Shown in pieces: positions 16,477 to 25,244 of a stretch of DNA of 64,000 nucleotides. The stretch lies in contig OZ220687.1 in assembly GCA_965116465.1 (NCBI GenBank), positions 1,488,001 to 1,552,000 of the forward strand. The letters run 5' to 3'. Under the pieces are notes generated by a model. That model ran no database searches. It saw only the letters and a program-made list of their open reading frames with translations, and was not told the DNA's origin. Both the position numbers and the translations under genes were made by a program. Source of the stretch: VXNF01 sp965116465. Lineage in GTDB: Bacteria > Actinomycetota > Acidimicrobiia > Acidimicrobiales > CATQHL01. Each line of letters begins with the position of its first letter. Within the stretch, counting starts at the first letter, position 1.

Positions 16477-16505
16477 TCTGGTACACCAGATACCTGTTGA
16501 ACAGG
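16477..16505 (+). promoter_or_regulatory. Two adjacent palindromes upstream of nrdA
   Basis: TCTGGTACACCAGA (16477-16490) and CCTGTTGAACAGG (16493-16505) are both perfect inverted repeats, 2 bp apart. They lie about 130-160 bp upstream of nrdA. They could be operators (nrd genes are often controlled by NrdR or the SOS repressor), but neither matches those consensus boxes well. Confidence 0.4.
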
Positions 16506-16635
16506 GAAAATGAAGCCGCGCCGAAGCCCCCGATACGGCGAATTACACTCGTGGAACTACAAATGAGTAGTCTCGGAGCGGGTCAGAGCCACTCACCGGA
16601 CTCTGGGACTCATCTAGGGAGCGGGAGGCACCGGC

Positions 16636-19068
16636 GTGACTGTCGTCGAGCATTCAGGCAAGCAGAGCGCCGAGACCTCCGCGGATCCGGCAGCCAACGG
16701 CCGCACCGCCCACGTGGCCGCCGACCCCGGGCCGCCGGTGGCCCGGCCGATCAACTCCCCGATGCGGGTACGCAAGCGCGACGGCAGCCTCGAGCCGGTC
16801 GACGTCACCAAGATCGTGCGGCGGGTGGAGCGCTGCAGCAGCGGCCTCGACAGCGTGGACTGCATGCGCGTCGCCACCCGCACCATCAGCGGGCTCTGCG
16901 ACGGCGCCAGCACCACCGAACTCGACGAGTTGGCGATCCGCACCGCGGCCTCGCTGATCTGCGAGGAGCCCAGCTACTCGCGGCTGGCCGCCCGGCTGCT
17001 CGCCACCTACACCGAGGAGGAGGTCCGCAACCAGCGCATCGGCAGCTTCTCGCAGTCGATCGCCGCCGGCCGGCTGCTCGGGCTCATCAGCGACGAGGCC
17101 GCCGACTTCGTCGAGGCCAACGCCGGCGTGCTCAACGAGGCCGTCGACAACGACCGCACCGACCTCTTCGAGTTCTCCGGACTGCGCACGGTCTACGACC
17201 GCTACCTGCTCCGCCATCCCGAGACCCGCAAGGCCATCGAGACACCCCAGTACTTCCTGCTGCGGGTCGCCTGCGGGCTCTCCACCGAGGCGGCCGAGGC
17301 CATCGACTTCTACCGGTTGATCTCCTCGCTGGAGTACCTGCCGTCCAGCCCGACGCTGTTCAACTCCGGCACGGCCCACCCGCAGATGTCCTCGTGCTAC
17401 CTGCTGGACTCGCCGGCCGACGACCTCGAGGCCATCTACAACCGCTACACCGACGTCGCCAAGCTCTCCAAGCACGCCGGCGGCATCGGGCTGTCCTACA
17501 GCCGGATCCGCAGCCGGGGCTCGCTCATCCGCGGCACCAACGGCCTGTCCAACGGCATCGTGCCGTGGCTGAAGACGCTCGACAGCTCCGTGGCGGCGGT
17601 CAACCAGGGGGGGCGCCGCAAGGGCGCCTGCTGCGTCTACCTGGAGACCTGGCACGCCGACATCGACGAGTTCCTGGAGCTGCGCGAGAACACCGGCGAC
17701 GAGGCCCGCCGCACCTACAACCTCAACATCGCCAACTGGGTGCCCGACCTGTTCATGAAGCGGGTCGAGAACGACTGGCAATGGTCGCTGTTCGACCCCA
17801 AGAAGGTGCCCCACCTGGTGGATCTCTACGGTGAGGACTTCGAGCGCGCCTACGTGGAGGCCGAGGAGGCGCGCCTCTACGAGCGGCAGGTCCCCGCCCG
17901 GCACCTCTACAGCAAGATGATGCGCACCCTCGCCCAGACCGGCAACGGCTGGATGACCTTCAAGGACGCCTCCAACCTGAAGTGCAACCAGACCGGCGGC
18001 GACGGCAAGGTGGTGCACCTCTCCAACCTCTGCACGGAGATCCTGGAGGTCACCAGCGCGGACGAGACGGCGGTCTGCAACCTGGGCTCGGTGAACGTCG
18101 GTCGCCTGGTGCGCGACGGCGAGTTCGACTTCGACCGTCTCGGCGAGGTGGTGCAGACCGCGGTCCGGTTCCTCGACCGGGTGATCGACATCAACTTCTA
18201 CCCCACCGAGGAGGCCAGAGCCTCCAACGAAGTGTGGCGCCCGGTGGGCCTCGGCCTCATGGGCCTGCAGGACGTGTTCTTCAAGCTCCGGCTGCCCTTC
18301 GACAGCGACGAGGCGCGCGAGCTGTCGCGGCGCATCTCCGAGGAGATCTACTACTGGGCGCTGTCCACCTCGGTCGACCTGGCCGCCGAATCCGGCCCGC
18401 ACCCCAACTTCGCCGAGACCCGCGCCGCCGGCGGGCAACTGCAGATGGACCTCTGGGGCGTCGGCGTCGGCGACGAGCCCCGCTGGGACGCCCTGCGCGA
18501 GCGCATCGCCGCCGGTGGGCTGCGCAACTCGCTGCTCATCGCCATCGCCCCCACCGCCACCATCGCCTCCATCGCCGGCTGCTACGAGTGCATCGAGCCG
18601 CAGGTCTCCAACCTGTTCAAGCGCGAGACCCTCTCGGGGGAGTTCCTGCAGATCAACCACTACCTGGTGCGCGACCTGCAGTCCCGGGGGCTGTGGACCG
18701 GCGGGATGCTGGAGGCGCTGAAGCGGTCCCAGGGCTCCGTCGCCGAGATCGCCGGCATCCCCGAGGACGTGAAGCTGCTGTACCGCACCGCCTGGGAGCT
18801 GCCCCAGCGGGCTCTCATCGACCTGGCCGCCGACCGGGGCGCCTTCATCGACCAGAGCCAGTCGCTGAACCTCTTCCTGGAGACGCCCACCATCGGGAAG
18901 CTCTCCTCCATGTACGCCTACGCCTGGCGCAAGGGGCTGAAGACCACCTACTACCTGCGCTCCCGGCCGGCCACCCGCATCAACCAGGCCACCCTCACCA
19001 ACGGCAACGGCGCCGCCGCGGTGGCCTGCTCGCTCGAGAACCCCGAAACCTGCGAGGCCTGCGACTAG
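16636..19068 (+). CDS. nrdA: Class Ia ribonucleoside-diphosphate reductase, alpha subunit
   Basis: Reduces ribonucleotides to deoxyribonucleotides with the radical supplied by NrdB; 810 residues. An N-terminal ATP-cone (from about RVRKRDGSLEPVDVTKI) is the allosteric activity site. Active-site residues are visible: the Cys in NSGTAHPQMSSC, the radical Cys/Glu pair in NLCTEI, the partner Cys in AVCNLGSVNV, and the paired tyrosines of radical transfer in KTTYYLRSRP. The C-terminus ends CEACD, the CxxC shuttle to thioredoxin. GTG 16636 follows GGGAGG. nrdB follows after 38 bp, so the two form an operon. Confidence 0.95.
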   Translation: MTVVEHSGKQSAETSADPAANGRTAHVAADPGPPVARPINSPMRVRKRDGSLEPVDVTKIVRRVERCSSGLDSVDCMRVATRTISGLCDGASTTELDELAIRTAASLICEEPSYSRLAARLLATYTEEEVRNQRIGSFSQSIAAGRLLGLISDEAADFVEANAGVLNEAVDNDRTDLFEFSGLRTVYDRYLLRHPETRKAIETPQYFLLRVACGLSTEAAEAIDFYRLISSLEYLPSSPTLFNSGTAHPQMSSCYLLDSPADDLEAIYNRYTDVAKLSKHAGGIGLSYSRIRSRGSLIRGTNGLSNGIVPWLKTLDSSVAAVNQGGRRKGACCVYLETWHADIDEFLELRENTGDEARRTYNLNIANWVPDLFMKRVENDWQWSLFDPKKVPHLVDLYGEDFERAYVEAEEARLYERQVPARHLYSKMMRTLAQTGNGWMTFKDASNLKCNQTGGDGKVVHLSNLCTEILEVTSADETAVCNLGSVNVGRLVRDGEFDFDRLGEVVQTAVRFLDRVIDINFYPTEEARASNEVWRPVGLGLMGLQDVFFKLRLPFDSDEARELSRRISEEIYYWALSTSVDLAAESGPHPNFAETRAAGGQLQMDLWGVGVGDEPRWDALRERIAAGGLRNSLLIAIAPTATIASIAGCYECIEPQVSNLFKRETLSGEFLQINHYLVRDLQSRGLWTGGMLEALKRSQGSVAEIAGIPEDVKLLYRTAWELPQRALIDLAADRGAFIDQSQSLNLFLETPTIGKLSSMYAYAWRKGLKTTYYLRSRPATRINQATLTNGNGAAAVACSLENPETCEACD

Positions 19069-19106
19069 CGGCCCGGCCCGACCGGAACCCACGAAAGGAA
19101 CCAGAC

Positions 19107-20201
19107 GTGACCATCATCGAGTTCCCGCTTCCGGACACTGCCGCACAGCCGGCTTCCCGGCCCGCTCCGACGCCGGACACGCAGGCCGCGCCCGGGAAGG
19201 CGAACCTGCTGGACCCGGGCTTCGAGTTGACGCTGCGGCCCATGCGCTACCCGGTCTTCTACGAGATGTACCGCGACGCCATCAAGAACACCTGGACGGT
19301 GGACGAGGTGGACTTCTCCGACGACATCGTCGACCTGGACCGCAAGCTGCTGCCCGCCGAGAAGCACCTGGTGCAGCGGCTCGTGGCGTTCTTCGCCACC
19401 GGCGACTCGATCGTGGCCAACAACCTGGTGCTGAACCTGTACAAGCACATCAACGCCCCCGAGGCCCGCATGTACCTGTCGCGGCAGCTCTACGAGGAGG
19501 CGCTGCACGTGCAGTTCTACCTCACGCTGCTGGACAACTACATGCCCGACCACGCCGAGCGCCACGCCGCCTTCGCCGCCGTCGAGACCATCCCGTCGAT
19601 CCGCCGCAAGGCCGAGTTCTGCTTCCGCTGGATGGGCTCCATCGACAGCCTCGACCGGCTGGACAGCGACGCCGAGCGGCGCAGTTTCCTGCTGAACCTC
19701 ATCTGCTTCGCCACCTGCATCGAGGGGCTGTTCTTCTTCGCCGCCTTCGCCTACGTGTACTTCCTGCGCTCCAAGGGACTGCTGAACGGGCTGGCGGCCG
19801 GCACCAACTGGGTGTTCCGCGACGAGAGCTGCCACATGAACTTCGCCCTGGAGGTGGTGCGCACCGTGCGGGAGGAGCAGCCGGAGCTCTTCGACGACGA
19901 TCTGGCGGCCGAGATCGGCGAGATGATCGCCGAGGCCGTGGACTGCGAGCACCAGTTCGCCGAGGACCTGCTCGGCGAGGGCGTGCCGGGCATGTCGGTG
20001 GCGGACACCCGCCAGTACCTCGAGTACATCGCCGACCAGCGGCTGAACCAGCTGGGCCTGCCCCCCCGCTACGGCGCCCGCAACCCGTTCTCGTTCATGG
20101 AACTGCAGGACGCCCAGGAGCTGACCAACTTCTTCGAGCGCACCGTCTCGGCGTACCAGGTGGGCATCACCGGGGCCATCAGCTTCGACGAGGACTTCTA
20201 G
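19107..20201 (+). CDS. nrdB: Class Ia ribonucleoside-diphosphate reductase, beta subunit
   Basis: Houses the diiron-tyrosyl radical cofactor; 364 residues. Metal ligands and the radical Tyr are visible in EEALHVQFY (Glu, His and Tyr in the E-x-x-H-x-x-x-Y spacing), CIEGLFFF and DESCHMNFA. The presence of the Tyr argues against the Mn/Fe class Ic type that replaces it with Phe. GTG 19107 was chosen because GAAAGGA lies just upstream and the frame before it is a shadow of nrdA. Followed by a strong intrinsic terminator. Confidence 0.95.
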   Translation: MTIIEFPLPDTAAQPASRPAPTPDTQAAPGKANLLDPGFELTLRPMRYPVFYEMYRDAIKNTWTVDEVDFSDDIVDLDRKLLPAEKHLVQRLVAFFATGDSIVANNLVLNLYKHINAPEARMYLSRQLYEEALHVQFYLTLLDNYMPDHAERHAAFAAVETIPSIRRKAEFCFRWMGSIDSLDRLDSDAERRSFLLNLICFATCIEGLFFFAAFAYVYFLRSKGLLNGLAAGTNWVFRDESCHMNFALEVVRTVREEQPELFDDDLAAEIGEMIAEAVDCEHQFAEDLLGEGVPGMSVADTRQYLEYIADQRLNQLGLPPRYGARNPFSFMELQDAQELTNFFERTVSAYQVGITGAISFDEDF

Positions 20202-20258
20202 AACAAACGGATCCGAAACGGATCCACAGATCGCCTCTCTCCCCCCAAGAGGCACACC

Positions 20259-20300
20259 GGCCAGGCTCGGTTCTCACCCCCAACCGAGCCTGGCCCTCTT
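20259..20300 (+). terminator. Intrinsic terminator of nrdAB
   Basis: A perfect 14-bp stem (GGCCAGGCTCGGTT at 20259-20272 with AACCGAGCCTGGCC at 20282-20295), a 9-nt loop, then CTCTTTCC. The strongest terminator in the window. It also separates nrdB from the convergent meaB. Confidence 0.9.
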
Positions 20301-20374
20301 TCCGGGCCGGGCCTCGGGAGTTGGCGAGACCGCCGGCGAACTCAGGCGCCAGGAGCGGTGGCCGGTCAGACCGG

Positions 20375-21430
20375 TCAGGTCAGCCGGGTCAACTGGGCGG
20401 CGGCCCGGGCGGGTTGGAGCCGGCCCGTGCGGACCTGCTCGGTGAGGTCGGGGAGCATGGCCTGAACCTGGGGATCGGCGTGCAGGCCGGCCATGAGGTG
20501 CTGGTTGGCGAGATGCCACATCCAGCGGACCCGCTGGTCGCCGCGGCGCGTGGACCACTGGCCGGCGGCGCGCAGCGTCTCGGCGTGCGCCCGGAGCTGT
20601 GCCCATAGCTCGCTCAGGCCCGTGCCCTCGAGGGCGCTGGCGGCCAGCACCGGCGGCTCCCAGCCGGGCTCACCGGACCCGCCGGGGTCGCCGGATCCCC
20701 TCGGATGCAGCAGCCTCAGGGCGGCGTCGTAGTCGGCGACGGTGCGCCGGGCGGCGGCCGCCAGGTCGCCGTCGGCCTTGTTGACCACCAGCACGTCGGT
20801 CAACTCGAACAGTCCTCGCTTGATGCCCTGCAATTCGTCGCCGCCGGCGGGGGTGGTGACCGTCAGCACGGTGTCGCAGATGTCGGCCACACCGGCCTCC
20901 GACTGGCCCACGCCGACGGTCTCGATGAACACCACGCCGTAGCCGGCGGCCTCCACCACCTCGACAGCCTCCAGGGTGGCGCCGGTGACCCCGCCCAGCG
21001 CCCCGCCCGACGGTGACGGCCGCACGAACGCCTCCGGAACCGACGCCAGACGCCCCATGCGGGTCTTGTCGCCCAGGATCGAGCCGCCGCTGACCGCGCT
21101 GGAGGGGTCCACCGCCAGGACGGCCACACGGTGGCCCTGCTCGCAGAGACGGGTACCGAGGGCGTCGATGAGGGTGCTCTTGCCGGCGCCCGGCGGGCCG
21201 GTGATCCCCACCCGGTGGGCGTCGGCTGCGTGCGGGGCCAGCTGCTCCAGCACGTCGGCGGCGATGGCGCGGTGGTCCGGGTGGGTGCTCTCGACCAGCG
21301 TGACGGTGCGCGCCAACCAGGTGCGGTCACCGGCCAATACCCCGTTCACGTACGCCTCCGCAGCGGGCGACCCGCCAGCGTCGACCGGTCCGGGCGAACT
21401 GTCGGAATTCTCCGATCGGCCGGCCGTCAC
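20375..21430 (-). CDS. meaB: MeaB/ArgK-type GTPase, methylmalonyl-CoA mutase chaperone
   Basis: G3E-family GTPase that loads and protects adenosylcobalamin on methylmalonyl-CoA mutase. Walker A GITGPPGAGKSTLIDAL, then VDPSSAVSGGSILGDKTRM, ETVGVGQSE and the base-specificity motif NKAD are present. The start was set at GTG 21430 (351 residues) because the frame from there begins as the family does. A longer version to 21526 would begin MRSFRRTPES, which is translated from a short palindromic repeat (21499-21518) and is probably not native. It is the last gene of the mutA-mutB-meaB cluster. Confidence 0.92.
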   Translation of the reverse strand: MTAGRSENSDSSPGPVDAGGSPAAEAYVNGVLAGDRTWLARTVTLVESTHPDHRAIAADVLEQLAPHAADAHRVGITGPPGAGKSTLIDALGTRLCEQGHRVAVLAVDPSSAVSGGSILGDKTRMGRLASVPEAFVRPSPSGGALGGVTGATLEAVEVVEAAGYGVVFIETVGVGQSEAGVADICDTVLTVTTPAGGDELQGIKRGLFELTDVLVVNKADGDLAAAARRTVADYDAALRLLHPRGSGDPGGSGEPGWEPPVLAASALEGTGLSELWAQLRAHAETLRAAGQWSTRRGDQRVRWMWHLANQHLMAGLHADPQVQAMLPDLTEQVRTGRLQPARAAAQLTRLT

Positions 21431-21498
21431 GGCGTCAGCCGTTCCTGAAGGTCGCTGGGCGATCGACCGCGGACGCAGCCGGGTCCGCCGGAGCATGG

Positions 21499-21518
21499 AT
21501 TCCGGCGTTCGCCGGAAT
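21499..21518. repeat. 20-bp perfect palindrome between mutB and meaB
   Basis: ATTCCGGCG and CGCCGGAAT flank TT. This matches the core of the widespread ATTCCGGCGAACGCCGGAAT-type intergenic repeat known from many bacteria, whose chance translation gives VIPANAGIH-like peptides (here on one strand) and RSFRRTPES on the other. It sits in the 126-bp gap between mutB and the chosen meaB start. Confidence 0.7.
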
Positions 21519-21556
21519 GACCGCATGGACGTGGACTCGCACTGGTCGGCGGTCGC

Positions 21557-23737
21557 CTAGGCCCGCTGGGCCAGCGCGTCGAGCAACTCGCCGGCGGCGT
21601 CGGTGAGCGACGTACCGGGACCGAACACGGCCGCGGCGCCGGCCTCGAACAGCACCGGCCGGTCCCGCTCGGGGACGACTCCGCCGACGACGACCATGAT
21701 GTCGGACCGGCCCAGTTCGGCCAGCTCGGCGACCAGCTCGGGCACGTGTGTGAGGTGACCGGCGGTCAGCGACGACACCCCCACGATGTGCACGTCGTTC
21801 TCGACGGCCTGCCGGGCCACCTCTGCGGGGGTCTGGAACAGCGGGCCGATGTCCACGTCGAAGCCCAGGTCGGCGTAGCCGCTGGCCACCACCTTCTGGC
21901 CCCGGTCGTGGCCGTCCTGGCCGATCTTGGCAACCAGGATGCGGGGCCGGCGACCGTGACGGGCGGCCATCTGCTCGATCCGGCGGCGCACCGCCGCCAC
22001 GGACTCCTCCGCGCCGGCGGCCTGGCTGTACACACCCGAAATCGTACGGACTTCGGCGACGTGGCGGCCCCATGCCCGCTCGAGGGCGTCGCTGATCTCC
22101 CCCACGGTCGCCCATTCCCGGGCGGCCCGGACCGACAGCTCCAGCAGGTTGCCCTCGCCGCTCGCCGCGCACCGCGCCAGCGCCTCCAGAGCGGAGCTGC
22201 AGACGTCGTGGGCGCGCTCGGCGCGCACCCGCGCAAGCCGGGCGGTCTGGGCGGCCAGCACCTCGGCGTTGTCGACGGCCAGCAACTCCACCGACTCGGG
22301 CGTCTCGGGGCGGAAGCGGTTCACGCCGATGAGGGCCTGCGTGCCGGCGTCGATGCGGGCCTGGGTGCGGGTGGCGGCCTGCTCGATGCGGGCCTTGGGC
22401 ACTCCGGCCTCGATGGCCGCCGCCATGCCGCCCATCCCGTCGATCTCGTCGATGTGCGCCGCGGCCCGCCGGGCCAGCCGGTCGGTGAGCCACTCGAGGT
22501 AGTAGCTGCCGCCCCACGGGTCCACCGGCGCGCAGGTGCCGCTCTCGTGCTGCAGCACCAGCTGGGTGTTGCGGGCGATGCGGGCCGAGAAGTCGCTCGG
22601 CAGCGCCAGCGCCTCGTCGAAGGAGTTGGTGTGCAGCGACTGGGTGTGGCCCTGGGTGGCGGCCATGGCCTCGATGCAGGTACGGGCCACGTTGTTGTAG
22701 ACGTCGTCGGCGGTGAGGCTCCAACCCGAGGTCTGGCAGTGGGCCCGCAGCACCAGCGAGCGGGGGTCGGCCGGCCCGAACTGCCGCACCAATCCGGCCC
22801 ACAGCAGCCGGGCGGCCCGCAGCTTGGCCACCTCCATGAAGAAGTTCATGCCGATGCCCCAGAAGAAGCTCAGCCGCGGGGCGAAGTCGTCGATGTCGAG
22901 GCCGGCGTCGAGGCCGCAGCGCACGTACTCCAAGCCGTCGGCGACGGTGTAGGCCAGTTCCAGGTCGGCGGTGGCGCCGGCCTCCTGCATGTGATAGCCG
23001 GAGATGGAGATGGAGTTGAAGCGGGGCATCTCCGCCGCGGTGTAGGCGAAGATGTCCGAGACGATCCGCATGGAGGGCCGCGGCGGGTAGATGTAGGTGT
23101 TGCGGACCATGAACTCCTTGAGGATGTCGTTCTGGATGGTCCCGGTGAGCGCGGCAGGCGCCACGCCCTGCAGTTCGGCGGCCACGATGTACATGGCCAT
23201 GACCGGCAGCACCGCCCCGTTCATGGTCATCGACACGCTCATCCGGTCCAGCGGGATGCCGTCGAAGAGGATCTGCATGTCGGCGACCGAGTCGATGGCC
23301 ACGCCGGCCATGCCCACGTCGCCGGTCACCCGGGGGTTGTCGGAGTCGTAGCCCCGGTGGGTGGGCAGGTCGAAGGCGACCGAGAGGCCCCGCTGGCCTG
23401 CGGCCAGGTTGCGACGGTAGAAGGCGTTGGACTCCTCGGCGGTTGAGAACCCGGCGTACTGGCGGATCGTCCACGGGCGGGTGAGGTACATCGTGGGGTG
23501 GGGGCCCCGCAGGTACGGGGCGAGACCGGGATAGCCGTGCGGCGCCGGCAGCCCGGCCACGTCGGCGGCGCTGTAGAACGGCTGCAGGTCGATGCCCTCC
23601 GGCGTCCGGTGCGGTTGGCTCCCACCGTTGGAGGCGACGTTCGGCCCGGGACTGTCGACGTCCGCGGCCGGGAGTTCGGGCGGCGCCGCCGGCTGCGCCG
23701 ACCAGGTAACAGCGGCGAAGTCGGGGATCGCGCTCAC
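21557..23737 (-). CDS. mutB: Methylmalonyl-CoA mutase, large (catalytic) subunit
   Basis: Interconverts (R)-methylmalonyl-CoA and succinyl-CoA with adenosylcobalamin, in propionate, odd-chain and branched amino-acid breakdown. 726 residues: an N-terminal barrel with TMYLTRPWTIRQYAGFSTAEE and SVAFDLPTHRGYDSDNP, and a C-terminal B12-binding domain with DGHDRGQKVVASGYADLGFD (the DxHxxG base-off motif). GTG 23737 overlaps the mutA stop by GTGA. The catalytic residues expected near YPPRPSMR and in QTSGWSLT are present. Followed by meaB on the same strand. Confidence 0.95.
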   Translation of the reverse strand: MSAIPDFAAVTWSAQPAAPPELPAADVDSPGPNVASNGGSQPHRTPEGIDLQPFYSAADVAGLPAPHGYPGLAPYLRGPHPTMYLTRPWTIRQYAGFSTAEESNAFYRRNLAAGQRGLSVAFDLPTHRGYDSDNPRVTGDVGMAGVAIDSVADMQILFDGIPLDRMSVSMTMNGAVLPVMAMYIVAAELQGVAPAALTGTIQNDILKEFMVRNTYIYPPRPSMRIVSDIFAYTAAEMPRFNSISISGYHMQEAGATADLELAYTVADGLEYVRCGLDAGLDIDDFAPRLSFFWGIGMNFFMEVAKLRAARLLWAGLVRQFGPADPRSLVLRAHCQTSGWSLTADDVYNNVARTCIEAMAATQGHTQSLHTNSFDEALALPSDFSARIARNTQLVLQHESGTCAPVDPWGGSYYLEWLTDRLARRAAAHIDEIDGMGGMAAAIEAGVPKARIEQAATRTQARIDAGTQALIGVNRFRPETPESVELLAVDNAEVLAAQTARLARVRAERAHDVCSSALEALARCAASGEGNLLELSVRAAREWATVGEISDALERAWGRHVAEVRTISGVYSQAAGAEESVAAVRRRIEQMAARHGRRPRILVAKIGQDGHDRGQKVVASGYADLGFDVDIGPLFQTPAEVARQAVENDVHIVGVSSLTAGHLTHVPELVAELAELGRSDIMVVVGGVVPERDRPVLFEAGAAAVFGPGTSLTDAAGELLDALAQRA

Positions 23738-25197
23738 GCCGGTTCCTCCGGAACGGGGCGGCGCAGCGGCAACGGGGTCATGGTCAGCGCGGCGCCGGCC
23801 GGGACGGCCGCTCGGGGCGCACTCGCCGGTTCGGCGCCGGCGTCGGCGGGCGGCGGGTGGCACGTGACACCGACGACGTGCTCGGCGCCACCGGCCAGGC
23901 GGTCGCTGCGGCGCTCGGCCGCTTGGTCGATCCGGTCCGCCAGCGAACCCGCCAGCAGTGCGCTCGCCATGCCACCGGAGGCCTCGATCTCCCGGAACCT
24001 CTCCCAGGCGGCCTCGGCGAGGCGGGCCGTGCGGTCCTCGACGTACCAGGAACCGCCCGCCGGGTCGATGACGGCGCCGGCGTGGGTCTCGTCGGCCAGC
24101 AGGTGGCTGATGTTCCGGGCCAGGCGCCGCCCCCGCTCGCCGGGCGGCCCGAGGGCCACATCGTGTGGCAGGACCGTGATGCATTCCGCCCCGCCGGCGG
24201 CTGCTGCGAACGACGCCGCCGTGGCGCGCACCAGGTTCACGAACGGATCCTGCGCCACGAACATGGCCTCGGAGGTGACCGCCCAGCAGCGCAGCGCCCG
24301 CAACTCGGGGTCCGCAACCCCGCAGGCCGTCAGGAGGCGATCCCAGAGCGCCCGCGCGGCGCGGAACTTGCAGATCGTGGCGAACTGGTCGGCAGTCGCC
24401 GCCAGGCGCGCCTCGACGTGTGGGGCCGCCTGCGACGGCGCGAGGCCGCCGGCCTCCAGGGCACGCAGGTAGGACACGCCGGTTGCCAGCAGGCATGCCA
24501 GTTCGAGCGCGGGCGGCGCCCCGGCGTCGCAGTAGACGGTGGCGTCGATCGTGATGGGCCGGCCCCCGGCAGAAGCGGCGGGCTCGCCGTCGCGCTCCTC
24601 CCCGCGCCGGGCCGACCGCAGGAGCGGGACCAGGCCGGCGAGCGCGCCGTCGAGGTCTTGCAGCAGGAAGCCGTGGCGTGACAGCGCACCGAGGGGGTCG
24701 GCGCCGGCGACCAGGCTGCCGGGGGGTGCGGCCGCGGCCAGCGCGGCGGCGGCCTCGGCGGCGGCTGCGAACCAGGGCCCCCCGTCGACGGTCACGGAGG
24801 TCTCGGCGGGGTTCACCCCGGAGAGGGCCGCCAACAGTTCGCCGGGAGCCGGCGGTCGCCGCAACCGCAACCAGATCCCCGAGACGCCGCCGGCGACATC
24901 GGACCGGATGGCGGCGCCCGTCCCGGCGGGATCGGCCAGATCGTGGCGCTGCCGCAGCTCCCAGCGCCCCGGCGCTGCGCTCGAGCCACGTGTGAACGGC
25001 GCCAGCCCCGGCCGACCCGCGCCGCCACCGCCGGCGGGCGGGGCGGTGTAGAGCGGCTGGATTTCGAGGCCGTCGGCGGTCCGGCCGACGAGGGTGTCCG
25101 GCGAGTCGCCGCGCAGCGAGCGCCGCACCAGGTCCTCCCAGTCGCGGCGCGGGGGAGGATCGAACGCCGGCAGCGACGCCACACCGTCGGAGGTCAC
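23734..25197 (-). CDS. mutA: Methylmalonyl-CoA mutase, small subunit
   Basis: Non-catalytic partner of MutB, 487 residues from GTG 25197. It keeps the barrel fold (PLYTAPPAG, then CKFRAARALWDRLLTACG and GGSWYVEDRTARLAEAAW), but the C-terminal B12-binding motif DxHxxG is missing and the protein is shorter, as expected for the small subunit. TACCCT 7 nt before the GTG suggests a leaderless start. A longer open frame upstream overlaps the divergent lipoprotein gene and is not favoured. It overlaps mutB by four bases. Confidence 0.9.
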   Translation of the reverse strand: MTSDGVASLPAFDPPPRRDWEDLVRRSLRGDSPDTLVGRTADGLEIQPLYTAPPAGGGGAGRPGLAPFTRGSSAAPGRWELRQRHDLADPAGTGAAIRSDVAGGVSGIWLRLRRPPAPGELLAALSGVNPAETSVTVDGGPWFAAAAEAAAALAAAAPPGSLVAGADPLGALSRHGFLLQDLDGALAGLVPLLRSARRGEERDGEPAASAGGRPITIDATVYCDAGAPPALELACLLATGVSYLRALEAGGLAPSQAAPHVEARLAATADQFATICKFRAARALWDRLLTACGVADPELRALRCWAVTSEAMFVAQDPFVNLVRATAASFAAAAGGAECITVLPHDVALGPPGERGRRLARNISHLLADETHAGAVIDPAGGSWYVEDRTARLAEAAWERFREIEASGGMASALLAGSLADRIDQAAERRSDRLAGGAEHVVGVTCHPPPADAGAEPASAPRAAVPAGAALTMTPLPLRRPVPEEPA

Positions 25198-25204
25198 CCG
25201 TGCA

Positions 25205-25210
25205 AGGGTA
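25205..25210 (-). promoter_or_regulatory. -10-like TACCCT for leaderless mutA
   Basis: On the minus strand TACCCT is followed by 7 nt and then the GTG at 25197. No Shine-Dalgarno sequence is present. Confidence 0.4.
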
Positions 25211-25244
25211 CGACCGTCACCGGCCGGCGCGCGAGAATGCGCCG

